A stretch of 64,000 nt of DNA. Origin: Desulfocucumis sp964643075 (GTDB lineage: Bacteria; Bacillota; Desulfotomaculia; Desulfotomaculales; Desulfocucumaceae). The translations under genes were made by a program, and so were the position numbers. Shown here piece by piece: positions 25,211 to 33,537 of this stretch. The notes below the pieces were generated by a model. That model searched no databases and was not told the origin of the DNA. It was given only the letters and a program-made list of their open reading frames with translations. Positions within the stretch are counted from its first letter, which is position 1; each line of letters opens with the position of its first letter. The DNA lies in contig CAZXQO010000007.1 in the NCBI GenBank assembly GCA_964643075.1, positions 48,084-112,083 on the forward strand, written 5' to 3'.

Positions 25211-25792
25211 TCAGGCAGGGCTGATTGCGACAGTCAAGAACCGTCCCCTGTCGCATTCCTTAACAAACTCGGCACCAATCTCCAAGGCCTTCCGGTTGAT
25301 GGGTATGAGTTTGTGGTAATGCGGCGGCAGTACCTTGCGCAGGGACTCCTCCACGGCGTCCAGAGTCACCACCCCGGTGAGCTCCAGCAGGGCACCCAGG
25401 ATTATATTGTTGGCCACCTTGGCGTTGCCCAGTTCCTCGGCCATGTTGTTAGCCGGAATGTAAAACACCCTTACATCCTTTCTGGTAGCTTTAATTTCTA
25501 TCAGAGAGATGTTGACAAAAATAATACCGCCGGACTCTACGGTCTTTTCAAATTTCTCCAGGGATGGCCTGTTCATGGCAATCAACACCGTAGGCTCACT
25601 GACCACCGGCGAGCTTATGGGTTTATCCGATATAGAAATGCCGCAGTTGGCGGTACCGCCCCTCATTTCCGGGCCGTAAGACGGTATCCAGGCCACGTGC
25701 CTGTTCTCCAGCATGCCTGCATAGGCCAGCAACTGGCCTGTGGAAAGCACACCCTGGCCGCCGAAACCTGCAATCATTATACCCTCAAACAT
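25211..25792 (-). CDS. korC: 2-oxoacid:ferredoxin oxidoreductase gamma subunit
   Basis: The protein has 193 residues. It begins with the gamma-subunit signature IAGFGGQGVLSTGQLLAYAG, and continues with SYGPEMRGGTANC, as in 2-oxoglutarate/2-oxoisovalerate synthases. Last of the delta-alpha-beta-gamma run; it starts next to the beta stop. The final 14 residues (from CDRGRFLTV) are encoded by a short palindromic repeat, so the native C-terminus appears to have been replaced. The enzyme links 2-oxoacid decarboxylation to ferredoxin reduction, or the reverse carboxylation. Confidence 0.92.
   Translation of the reverse strand: MFEGIMIAGFGGQGVLSTGQLLAYAGMLENRHVAWIPSYGPEMRGGTANCGISISDKPISSPVVSEPTVLIAMNRPSLEKFEKTVESGGIIFVNISLIEIKATRKDVRVFYIPANNMAEELGNAKVANNIILGALLELTGVVTLDAVEESLRKVLPPHYHKLIPINRKALEIGAEFVKECDRGRFLTVAISPA
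25227..25254 (-). repeat. GACAG-type hairpin repeat, copy 2, inside korC
   Basis: GCGACAG at 25227-25233 and CTGTCGC at 25248-25254 are perfect inverted ends around the string GGGGACGGTTCTTGA read on the minus strand. It lies in frame within the last codons of korC and supplies part of its C-terminus. Confidence 0.65.
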
Positions 25793-26539
25793 TTATACCA
25801 CCTCCGCAGCTTCTTTTAATTCACCCAGCGGGTAATAGGGTACCATATTCTCCTCCAGCCACTTTAGTGCTTTTAGTGGAGGCAGACCCCAGTTGGTAGG
25901 GCAGGAGGAAAGCACCTCCACGATGGAAAAGCCCAAACCCGCCATTTGCACCTCAAAGGCCTTTCTGATAGCTTTTTTGGCCTTGCCCACATTGGCCGGG
26001 CTGTGCACCGACACCCTGGCCACGTAGGCGCATCCGTCCAGCAATGCCAGCATTTCGCTCATGCGCACCGGGAAGCCGTTATTTTCCCTATCCCGGCCAT
26101 AAGGGGTGGTGGTAGTAACCTGTCCCATCAGTGAGGTAGGGGCCATCTGCCCGCCGGTCATGCCATATATGGCATTATTTATATAAATAGCAGTGAATTT
26201 TTCGCCCCGGGCAGCGGCATGCACAACCTCGCCCGTACCGATGGAAGCCAAATCGCCGTCTCCCTGGTAGGTAAATACCAGGCGGTCCGGCAACACCCTC
26301 TTGATACCCGTGGCCACCGCAGGCGCCCTGCCGTGAGAAGCCTGGTAGGCGTCGCATTCAAAATAGTCGTAGGCAAAAACGGAGCAGCCCACCGAGGCCA
26401 CGGCAATGGCCCGGTCTAACATATCCATTTCGTCTATCACTTCCGCCACCAGTCGATGCACAATGCCGTGGCTGCAGCCAGGGCAGTAATGCATGGGCAT
26501 ATCTTGAAGTGAATTAGGCCGTGTGAATACCTTTTCCAT
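25793..26539 (-). CDS. korB: 2-oxoacid:ferredoxin oxidoreductase beta subunit (TPP)
   Basis: The protein has 248 residues, the size of the short four-subunit type. It has HYCPGCSHGIVHRL at the N-terminus, and the thiamine-pyrophosphate motif GDGDLASIGTGEVVHAA ending in NAIYGMTGGQ. Cysteines CPGC and VGCS may bind the proximal 4Fe-4S cluster. It abuts korC and overlaps the alpha gene by one base. Substrate is probably 2-oxoglutarate, but branched-chain 2-oxoacids cannot be excluded. Confidence 0.93.
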   Translation of the reverse strand: MEKVFTRPNSLQDMPMHYCPGCSHGIVHRLVAEVIDEMDMLDRAIAVASVGCSVFAYDYFECDAYQASHGRAPAVATGIKRVLPDRLVFTYQGDGDLASIGTGEVVHAAARGEKFTAIYINNAIYGMTGGQMAPTSLMGQVTTTTPYGRDRENNGFPVRMSEMLALLDGCAYVARVSVHSPANVGKAKKAIRKAFEVQMAGLGFSIVEVLSSCPTNWGLPPLKALKWLEENMVPYYPLGELKEAAEVV

Positions 26540-27603
26540 TATGCTTTACCCCGGGCTAATAATTTTTGAACCTCATTATATATGTCCCTGGCCACGGGCA
26601 GCATACCGCCCGCCCGGCCGTAAAAACTCACCGGCCTACGGCCGTTTACCGCCAGCCTGACGTCTTCTACCATCTGGCCCATGCTCATTTCCACGGAGAG
26701 ATAGCGTTTGGCGGTGGAAATGGTTTTTTCAAAAGCTTTTACCGGGAACGGCCAAAGGGTAATCGGCCTTAACAAACCCACCGCCCGGCCCTCTGCCCGG
26801 CAGGTATCTACCACAGCCTTGCAAATCCTGGCCGCGGTGCCAAAGGCCACCAGTACCAGTTCCGCGTCTTCCAGGCAGTATTCTTCCCAGCACTGCTCAT
26901 TCTGCTCGGCCACGGCGTATTTTTCGAAGAGTTTTATATTGTGCTTTTCACAGTTTTCGGGTACGATTTGCAACGAGCTAATCAACCTTTTGTCCTTACG
27001 CCCCATTCGTCCGGTGGAGGCCCAGGGCTTTTCAGAAACAGCAATTTCCTTTTCTCCGGCCAGTTCCACAGGCTCCATCATCTGGCCCAGCACCCCGTCA
27101 CCCAAAAGCATGACCGGGTTGCGATATTTGTCCGCCAGGTCAAAGGCGTCCCCCATGAGGTCGATAATTTCCTGCACCGAGGCCGGAGCCAGCGCTATTA
27201 ACCTGTAATCCCCGTGACCGCCGCCTTTAACAGCCTGAAAGTAGTCGGACTGGGCGGGGGCAATATTGCCCAACCCGGGTCCACCCCGGATAATATTAAC
27301 AATTACACAGGGCAGTTCCGCCCCGGCCAGGTAGGAAATACCCTCCTGCATAAGGCTGATGCCCGGTCCGGAGGAAGAGGTCATTACCCTGGCCCCGGCC
27401 CCTGCCGCGCCGAAGACCATATTGATGGAAGCAATCTCGCTCTCCGCCTGCAGGTAAAGACCGCCCACTTCCGGCATCTTTTTGGCCAGATAGTGGGGCA
27501 ATTCACTCTGAGGTGTGATAGGATAGCTGAAGAAATAGCGGCAGCCGGCCCTGATGGCGCCCTCGCCAATAGCCTCGTTACCTTTCATCAATATCTTAGC
27601 CAA
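26539..27603 (-). CDS. korA: 2-oxoacid:ferredoxin oxidoreductase alpha subunit
   Basis: The protein has 354 residues. It has the pyrimidine-binding domain start GNEAIGEGAIRAGCRYFFSY, PITPQSELPHYLA, and the conserved ESEIASINMVFGAAGAGAR and SSSGPGISLMQEG. The C-terminal transketolase-like domain has LVLVAFGTAARICK and GLLRPITLWPFP. It overlaps delta upstream by 8 bp and beta downstream by 1 bp, so the genes form a tight operon. Cytoplasmic. Confidence 0.94.
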   Translation of the reverse strand: MAKILMKGNEAIGEGAIRAGCRYFFSYPITPQSELPHYLAKKMPEVGGLYLQAESEIASINMVFGAAGAGARVMTSSSGPGISLMQEGISYLAGAELPCVIVNIIRGGPGLGNIAPAQSDYFQAVKGGGHGDYRLIALAPASVQEIIDLMGDAFDLADKYRNPVMLLGDGVLGQMMEPVELAGEKEIAVSEKPWASTGRMGRKDKRLISSLQIVPENCEKHNIKLFEKYAVAEQNEQCWEEYCLEDAELVLVAFGTAARICKAVVDTCRAEGRAVGLLRPITLWPFPVKAFEKTISTAKRYLSVEMSMGQMVEDVRLAVNGRRPVSFYGRAGGMLPVARDIYNEVQKLLARGKA

Positions 27604-27826
27604 CCTTCTTCTCCTCCTTCTCCACTTCGATCACCAGGTCGGGACACATCCGGGCGCAGATAGCACAACCGGTGCATTTGTCCATATTTTCTTCCTCCAC
27701 GGTGGCCGGGTGAAATCCCATACTGTTAATCCTGCTGGCCATAACAATAATTCCCTTGGGGCAAAAAGCCTTGCACAGCTCACAGCCCTTGCAGCGGTTT
27801 TCCCTGAATGCTACACGTCCCAACAA
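27596..27826 (-). CDS. korD: 2-oxoacid:ferredoxin oxidoreductase delta subunit (ferredoxin-like)
   Basis: The protein has 76 residues from a TTG at 27826, with GAGGG about 8 nt upstream. Two 4Fe-4S motifs are seen: CKGCELCKAFCP and CTGCAICARMCP. It passes electrons from the TPP site to external ferredoxin. It is first in the korDABC order typical of 2-oxoglutarate synthase in anaerobes. Confidence 0.92.
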   Translation of the reverse strand: MLGRVAFRENRCKGCELCKAFCPKGIIVMASRINSMGFHPATVEEENMDKCTGCAICARMCPDLVIEVEKEEKKVG

Positions 27827-27973
27827 AGTCCCTCCCCTGATATAACGGTATATCTGTTACTACGCCAATCTCCCCGGCCACTTCCCGCACCAGACTGTAG
27901 CCGGAGAGAACCGTCTGTATATCTGTATTCCTGCTCAGATTAGTATTATTGACCAGCCTGTCTTTATTAAACA

Positions 27974-28010
27974 TAAATCAAGGCCAGAAATGATTTCTGG
28001 CCTTGATTTA
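27974..28010. terminator. Perfect palindromic terminator
   Basis: TAAATCAAGGCCAGAAA and its exact reverse complement flank a three-base loop. It lies just past the stop of the MraY-like gene on the minus strand; the flanks are A/T-rich on both sides. Confidence 0.8.
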
Positions 28011-28048
28011 TAAATGTTTTGACAGTAAATTATTAATTTTTCAGCATT

Positions 28049-28894
28049 TTAACCCCTGCCCAGCTCATCCAGATAATTTAGCAAACGATTTTCGGCGATA
28101 ATTCTGGTGAGGGAATACTTTTCGGTGAAAACATGAAAAGCAATGAGCAACAGAAGGAAAACAATCTTATAAGGGGTTTCCAGCAGCCAGACCACGGCCA
28201 TGCCAAGGCAAGCGCCCAGAGTGTTGGCGCCGGTGTCGCCCATCATGGCCCGGGCTTTCAGATCATAGGGCAAATAGGCCAGTAGAGCACCGGCTACAAC
28301 CGCCGTCAGGATCATCTCCACCCTGCCGGGCATGGCCGCCAACAGCACCAGCCACAGCAGCAAAAACACCTTCCCCGCCCGGCCGGGCCGGAGATCCATC
28401 AGGTTGATGCTATTTACAGATAAAGCAATAATCAGGGCATTAAGTGGTATCATCGTCCAATCACCGGCTGAAGCCGCCAGCAATAGACCCACCACACCAC
28501 CGCCTGCAGCTTTCAAACCCCCGGTGGTAAGCCGTCCCCTGCACAAACTCAGCAGGTGCCCTTTAATCCCCGTTACCGACCTGCTGCCCCAAACATCATC
28601 AATAAGCCCCAACAGGGTAAAACAGGCCAGAGCCAGCAGTAGACTAAATATTTTGTACTGAAAATAATCCGGAAGAAAAATAAAGGCCACTGTATACACG
28701 GCAAGAGCGCTCAGGAAAAAAACCAGACCTGCCCCCACCGGAATTTCATCGCCCCTGAAATTGGGCCGGACGAATCCGGCTTCGGTTATCATATTCATTA
28801 CTGCCTTTACTGTCTGGCGGCTGAACAGCCAGCCCCCGGCAAAGAATACTGCGGTATACAGGAGAATATTATCCTGCAAGTGGTAACTGTTCAA
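28049..28894 (-). CDS. MraY-like phospho-sugar transferase paralogue
   Basis: The protein has 281 residues and about nine membrane helices. It belongs to the MraY/WecA phosphoglycosyltransferase superfamily: LGLIDDVWGSRS is the aspartate-rich motif, NSINLMDLRPGRAGK the second motif, and MMGDTGANTLGA the third. Members attach a sugar phosphate to a polyprenyl phosphate. It is shorter than true MraY (about 320) and lies outside the division cluster, so it is a paralogue; similar genes lie beside steA in Peptococcaceae. Start TTG at 28894. Confidence 0.82.
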   Translation of the reverse strand: MNSYHLQDNILLYTAVFFAGGWLFSRQTVKAVMNMITEAGFVRPNFRGDEIPVGAGLVFFLSALAVYTVAFIFLPDYFQYKIFSLLLALACFTLLGLIDDVWGSRSVTGIKGHLLSLCRGRLTTGGLKAAGGGVVGLLLAASAGDWTMIPLNALIIALSVNSINLMDLRPGRAGKVFLLLWLVLLAAMPGRVEMILTAVVAGALLAYLPYDLKARAMMGDTGANTLGACLGMAVVWLLETPYKIVFLLLLIAFHVFTEKYSLTRIIAENRLLNYLDELGRG

Positions 28895-28974
28895 TCAACG
28901 CACACCCCGGTTTTATATGTAGCTACACTGTTATTGTAAATACGCACTGCCCGGAACCGGGCAGCAGTTCTATT

Positions 28975-29655
28975 TTATTTCCTTATACTAAGCAATGTTT
29001 TTAATACATCGTTAAACTGCCTGCCCCGGTGTATGAAACCCTTCAAATCCCTGCCCGTTTCCTTGTGGGTCATGATAACCGGAACTTCTTTCACCCTGAA
29101 ACCACTAGCGGCGGCCTTAACCGTAAGCGCCACCTCAACTCCGTAACCTTCGGCGAAGGGCAGGACCGCTTGAAAGGCCTGGCGGTTCATAGCCCGCTGC
29201 CCGGAAAGTGGCGTCGTCATTTCCAGCCCGGTATAATACTTGATACCGCCCCGGGCAAGGCCCTTCACCAGGCCGAAACCACCTTTTTTACCGGTCCTGG
29301 GAAAAACCGCCACCGTCATGTCGGCCTCTCCGTTTAACACCGGTTCCAGTAATGGAGCAGCCCCGTCAGCGGAAGACCCCAGGTCGCCGTCCAGCAGGAG
29401 CACTACGTCGCCATCCACCAGCGGGACCCCGGCGTTCATGGCAGCTCCCTTACCACCGTTGACCTGCAACACTTTCACCGTTGCACCGGCTTTTTCCGCC
29501 ATTTCGGATGTTCGGTCGGAGGAGGCGTCGTCCACCACCACCACCTGACTTACGCCAGGCAGGGCAAAAGCAGCGGTTACTGTATCAAAAATACTGTCTT
29601 CCTCATTATGAGCGGGTATTAGTACCGACACCCGCTTTGGTTGTCTTTCCTCCAC
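28975..29655 (-). CDS. Family 2 glycosyltransferase
   Basis: The protein has 226 residues from a GTG at 29655 with GGAGGG 8 nt upstream. The GT-A fold motifs are SVLIPAHNEEDSIFDTV at the N-terminus, VVVDDASSD, and the metal-binding VVLLLDGDLGS. QRAMNRQAF resembles the acceptor region of polyprenyl-phosphate glycosyltransferases. No C-terminal membrane helices. The start lies inside the 3' end of the steB gene (50-bp overlap), which indicates coupling with the SteA/SteB pair and an envelope role. Confidence 0.88.
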   Translation of the reverse strand: MEERQPKRVSVLIPAHNEEDSIFDTVTAAFALPGVSQVVVVDDASSDRTSEMAEKAGATVKVLQVNGGKGAAMNAGVPLVDGDVVLLLDGDLGSSADGAAPLLEPVLNGEADMTVAVFPRTGKKGGFGLVKGLARGGIKYYTGLEMTTPLSGQRAMNRQAFQAVLPFAEGYGVEVALTVKAAASGFRVKEVPVIMTHKETGRDLKGFIHRGRQFNDVLKTLLSIRK

Positions 29656-30538
29656 TTACAACACCCTCCGCATCATCCAGCGCGGGCAGCAATTTCTGGG
29701 CGGTGGATTTTATGCCGTAATGGCCGGGCTTGCCGGATATGGCCAGCACCAGGGCCACCTGGCCCGGGATGGAATCAACATTGTCCACCGTGCTAATCCT
29801 TTTTTTCTGGTAATCCTTCATATAGGAATGCATGACCCCAGACTGTTCCGTACCGAAAACGGTAATTTTTTTGCCTTGAAAATAATCTATGATGGGGACG
29901 TCAATGCTACCTACTTTGACCATACTGTCATCCACGCTGCCGCCGATGATTACTACATCGCTCAGGGGCACTCCGTATGAACCCTGGGTTTTAATCATTT
30001 CCAACTGGGACAGTGTGGCCAAAATCTTTTTACCGTCACCCTCTGCCACAGATCTGGCCATTTCTGCCGCCAGGCGCGGAGCAATGTCTTCATCTTTCAT
30101 GTCTTGCCACTTCAATGCAGTAAGCAACTTGTTCTTATCCCCAACCTCAAGGCTGTTCAGTATGGTGGTAACCGACTGAACACTGGCGCCGGCGGCCTGC
30201 AGCGTCTGGATTAGATCCTCGGGAAAACCGTATCCGTTGGTTTCAATGAGGGCGATATTGTGGCCCTGAAGCTTTCCGGCTATAAGCGTCGGCAAAATCT
30301 GTTTTTCATACTGCCTTTGAATATTGTTATCCATTTCCAGGCTGCTGGCCCTTACTTGCACTGCCTCGTTCCTTTTTAGCAGCGAATCCAGTTGGACCTC
30401 CAGATGGTCACTGAGCTGTTTTTGCTGTTTCATCAGGGCATCGTTGCCAGGCAGGGTACTGCCGATTAGTATACCTATGCCCAGAGCCAGGAATACGGCA
30501 ACTAGCGAAGCTATATGATACCTCAGGTTGAAAAACAC
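29606..30538 (-). CDS. SteB-like / MctB-family (PF11382) membrane protein
   Basis: From the GTG at 30538, preceded by GGGGGTG, the protein has about 310 residues; an upstream TTG at 30592 adds 18 residues in front of the ribosome site. It begins with a single membrane helix (YHIASLVAVFLALGIGILIGS), then a coiled coil at about 35-95, then an extracytoplasmic alpha/beta domain. The family is annotated as copper transporter because of mycobacterial MctB, but in Corynebacterium the relative SteB acts with SteA in cell separation. The adjacent steA gene supports that role here. Confidence 0.8.
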   Translation of the reverse strand: MFFNLRYHIASLVAVFLALGIGILIGSTLPGNDALMKQQKQLSDHLEVQLDSLLKRNEAVQVRASSLEMDNNIQRQYEKQILPTLIAGKLQGHNIALIETNGYGFPEDLIQTLQAAGASVQSVTTILNSLEVGDKNKLLTALKWQDMKDEDIAPRLAAEMARSVAEGDGKKILATLSQLEMIKTQGSYGVPLSDVVIIGGSVDDSMVKVGSIDVPIIDYFQGKKITVFGTEQSGVMHSYMKDYQKKRISTVDNVDSIPGQVALVLAISGKPGHYGIKSTAQKLLPALDDAEGVVSGGKTTKAGVGTNTRS

Positions 30539-30581
30539 TTTAGCACCCCCAGAAAAAAGCGGGGATTGCCCGTCCCCGGTA

Positions 30582-31703
30582 TTATGTAGCAAATAAAAGT
30601 TTAAACTGCAAATATAATAGCCTAAAAAGCTGCCTGGTGGAAGGTGTAATCATCACAATCACCGCCACGGGCAGTAAAGCGGCCAGTATAATCTGGGCCA
30701 GATAGCGGGCCTTAACCCGGTTCCGGTACAGTTTGCTCACGCCTTTGGCGTCCACCAGCTTCGTCCCGACCTTCAGCCTGACCAGAAAGGTACTGGCCAT
30801 ACCTTTTCTGCCTTTTTCTAAAAAATCCTGCACATTGGAGTGAGTACCCACGGCCACTATTAGCTCGGCGCCATATTCATAGGCCAGCAGCATGGCGATA
30901 TCCTCGCTGGTCCCCGGAGCCGCAAAAACCCTGGCGCTAAGGCCAAGGGATTTAACCCTTTCCAATCCCGGCGCCTTGCCGTTCTGATAAGCATGTACAA
31001 CAAGTTCGGAACCGACCTGCAGCACGTTATCCGATACACTGTCCATATCACCGACGATGATATCCGGTTTATAACCGAATTCCCATAATGCGTCGGCTCC
31101 GCCGTCCACACCCACCAGTACCGGCCTGACATCATCGATGTATGATTTTATAGCGTTCAGATCTTCCTTATAGTTTTGCCCCCTCACCACGATCAGGGCA
31201 TGTCTTCCCTTAAAGGCGGTGGTTACCGGAGGGATTTTATATTCACCGTTAATCAGGCCGATTTCAGTCCTGGCATAATCCAGGGTGTTGACCACAAAAT
31301 CGGAAATAACCTCCTGCATATTACTTCTGACCTGTTCCATCTTCTGCTCAATTTCCCTAATGGTCAGTAACTTACCCGAGGCCACCGGGATGCCCTCACA
31401 ATATATATCTTCATTAATTATCTCCACCGTTTGCCCCTCACGGACAGCATCCATCACCTGTTCACCCACGTTGTCCAGCAACACTACCCCGGCCTTCACC
31501 AGGGTCAATGGGCCGGGGTTAGGATATTTATCGCTGAGGGACCGGGCGGCATTTACCACTGCTTTGACCCTGCCGGCGAGAAGTGCCCGGGCCGCCACAT
31601 CGTCCAGTTCACTGTGGTCGATAATGGCTATCTCGTTAGGAGACAGACGTTTAACCAGATTCTTGGTACGCTTGTCCACTCTAGCCGTGCCTTTATGGTG
31701 CAT
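30582..31703 (-). CDS. steA: SteA family cytokinetic ring protein
   Basis: From the ATG at 31703, with AGGCGGTG 6 nt upstream, the protein has about 373 residues. It has the thiamin-pyrophosphokinase-like fold: VLVGVDGGADALWEFG and PDIIVGDMDSVSD match the nucleotide-binding motifs of that family. One membrane helix near the C-terminus (AQIILAALLPVAVIVMI). SteA is recruited to the division site in Corynebacterium, where SteAB activates the RipA hydrolase. The steA-steB order here is conserved. Confidence 0.87.
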   Translation of the reverse strand: MHHKGTARVDKRTKNLVKRLSPNEIAIIDHSELDDVAARALLAGRVKAVVNAARSLSDKYPNPGPLTLVKAGVVLLDNVGEQVMDAVREGQTVEIINEDIYCEGIPVASGKLLTIREIEQKMEQVRSNMQEVISDFVVNTLDYARTEIGLINGEYKIPPVTTAFKGRHALIVVRGQNYKEDLNAIKSYIDDVRPVLVGVDGGADALWEFGYKPDIIVGDMDSVSDNVLQVGSELVVHAYQNGKAPGLERVKSLGLSARVFAAPGTSEDIAMLLAYEYGAELIVAVGTHSNVQDFLEKGRKGMASTFLVRLKVGTKLVDAKGVSKLYRNRVKARYLAQIILAALLPVAVIVMITPSTRQLFRLLYLQFKLLFAT

Positions 31704-31925
31704 TTTTAACACCGCCTTTACACATACTAAACATTTTACATTTATTGTGAATGGCAGTCAAGACAACTCCTGTCGTATAAAGACGTGATAAACGGCGAAT
31801 TATAACATGTGTACATGTTTAACAAAGGTCTACTCGACAAATCTCGCCAATTCATATAAAGATCATCAATTAAATCAAATTTTTATATTTAAAACCATTA
31901 TTATAATTCACAGCTGTTAAAGATT

Positions 31926-32390
31926 TTAGTCCTCCTCTTCAACAAACCATTCCTCCTGCCAGCCCATAATTTCTTTTATCCTACCGGATTTACGGTTGAT
32001 TATTTCCGTAGCATATCTGTCAGCATCGTCTTCGGATTTTTCTTCAGCAGCACTGGAGGTATACATGCCCCGCGCGGCCTGGTACCTGTGTCTTAACTCA
32101 TGAACCATGGCATGCAATGAATACAGCTGTTTACTATGGAAATCGTCGCCGTCGTCAGTTTGTGCGAATATACAAACATAAACGGTATCAGTAGATTCAT
32201 CGTAACTGCCCTCCAGCTTGCCCCGGAATTCTTCTAATGAAAAATTATAGCATTTATTAAAATGCCTGAGCATGTCCAGCCTGGTTTCATAAATTACAAT
32301 TTTATTCGGTTTATAATCCCGACCTAAAAGTTTGATAATCTTTTCTATCTGTTCATTGGAAAAAAAATTTCCGTTGTTGATAATGATCAT
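31926..32390 (-). CDS. Small putative zinc metallopeptidase (HExxH)
   Basis: The protein has 154 residues. MVHELRHRYQ holds the HExxH zinc-protease motif (HELRH), and a helix with EDDADRYATEII 20 residues later could give the third ligand, as in minigluzincins and IrrE/phage-type peptidases. It is acidic, has no signal peptide, and ends VEEED. AT-rich against its neighbours. It sits alone between steA and spo0A with a terminator upstream. I do not recognise the precise family; catalytic function is inferred from the motif. Confidence 0.65.
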   Translation of the reverse strand: MIIINNGNFFSNEQIEKIIKLLGRDYKPNKIVIYETRLDMLRHFNKCYNFSLEEFRGKLEGSYDESTDTVYVCIFAQTDDGDDFHSKQLYSLHAMVHELRHRYQAARGMYTSSAAEEKSEDDADRYATEIINRKSGRIKEIMGWQEEWFVEEED

Positions 32391-32424
32391 TTATTCACCT
32401 GCACGTATTTTGTTTTAAATAAAA

Positions 32425-32473
32425 AACACCTCCGAGCTTATTGATTATGATAAACCAATAAACTCTCGGTGTT
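32425..32473 (-). terminator. spo0A terminator
   Basis: AACACCGAGAGTTTATTGG pairs imperfectly with AATAAGCTCGGAGGTGTT and is followed by TTTTATTT on the minus strand. It lies about 45 bp after the spo0A stop. Confidence 0.8.
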
Positions 32474-32516
32474 AAGCAGCATTAAAAGCATTCTATGTAT
32501 ACCAAATCCTTTGAGG

Positions 32517-33287
32517 CTAACTTACTTTTGCCTCAATCCGCAGCTTGTCCGCCACCATGGCAATGAATTCCGAGTTGGTAGGTTTGCCACGCTCCAGGTT
32601 AATAGTGTAGCCGAAAAATTTGGTCATCATCTCCACGTTGCCCCTGTCCCAGGCCAGTTCAATGGCGTGTCGGATGGCCCTTTCTACCCTGCTGGGGGTG
32701 GTTTGGTATTTCATGGCGATCATGGGATAAAGTTCCTTGGTTACGGCTCCCAAAAGATTTACCTCGTTTACAACCATCAGGATAGCATCCCGAAGGTAAT
32801 GATAGCCCTTGATATGGGCCGGCACGCCCATCTCGTGTATAATATTGGTTACAGCCACATCAAGATTTTTGGGTTTTACCGTATTAATATAACTGGAAAC
32901 ATTTAGACCTTCGGCCAATTGGCGAATCCTGGTGGCCAGAACAGAAAAATCAAATGGTTTAAGTATATAATAATCCGCCCCAAGTTCCACCGCACGCTGA
33001 GTCACTGTCTCCTGCCCAAAGGCAGTAAGCATGATTACCTTGGGCCGCTGAGGCATATTGCCGGAAGCAAGTCTTTCCAGCACGCCAATCCCGTCGAGAT
33101 GGGGCATAATGATATCTAATACCACAATATCAGGATTATGCTGCTCGATAAGATCCAGTGCTTCCAGACCATTGCCAGCAATTCCCGCCAGCGCGAGATC
33201 ATCCTGCTGGGCAACGAATTCTTTAAGCAACTCGCAAAATTCCCGGTTATCGTCCGCGATAACCAATTTAATTAACTTTCGCATCAT
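32517..33287 (-). CDS. spo0A: Sporulation master regulator Spo0A
   Basis: The protein has 256 residues. The receiver domain has the acidic pair ADDN, phosphorylated aspartate in IVVLDIIMPHLDG, and lysine in YYILKPFD. The C-terminal Spo0A DNA-binding domain has the recognition helix region SRVERAIRHAIELAWDRGN and ends KPTNSEFIAMVADKLR, all diagnostic. Phosphorylated Spo0A binds 0A boxes and commits the cell to sporulation. GGAGGCGGG precedes the ATG. The spoIVB-spo0A order is as in all endospore formers. Confidence 0.98.
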   Translation of the reverse strand: MMRKLIKLVIADDNREFCELLKEFVAQQDDLALAGIAGNGLEALDLIEQHNPDIVVLDIIMPHLDGIGVLERLASGNMPQRPKVIMLTAFGQETVTQRAVELGADYYILKPFDFSVLATRIRQLAEGLNVSSYINTVKPKNLDVAVTNIIHEMGVPAHIKGYHYLRDAILMVVNEVNLLGAVTKELYPMIAMKYQTTPSRVERAIRHAIELAWDRGNVEMMTKFFGYTINLERGKPTNSEFIAMVADKLRIEAKVS

Positions 33288-33502
33288 TAGATTCCCGCCT
33301 CCTGAATATTTTTCTCTTTTTATCTATATAGTAATTAATACCCAATTCATTCGACGGTACTTTATAAAAGTCCTTCTACCAATAAAATTAATTTTTTCCA
33401 TCACTACCATTTTATAACTTTTTATTTTATACAAAGCCGTAAATATATCGGCATTTCTGACGTTTCTGAACATTTGCAAACAAGTTCTAAAAAAATTTTA
33501 TA

Positions 33503-33537
33503 AAAAAGGAATCAGGCCGTTTTTTGCCTGATTCCTT
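33503..33537 (-). terminator. spoIVB terminator overlapping its stop codon
   Basis: AAGGAATCAGGC and GCCTGATTCCTT pair around an A-rich loop, then TTTTTTAT follows. The spoIVB stop at 33512 lies inside the stem, so translation end and termination are very close. Confidence 0.85.

Noticed and set aside
27780..27974. 64-codon minus-strand frame before korD
   Set aside because: It overlaps korD by 47 bp in another frame, and the ribosome site nearby serves the korD TTG start.
31820..31860. A 0A-box-like CTCGACAAA between steA and its upstream gene
   Set aside because: A single partial match to the Spo0A site is expected by chance in AT-rich DNA.
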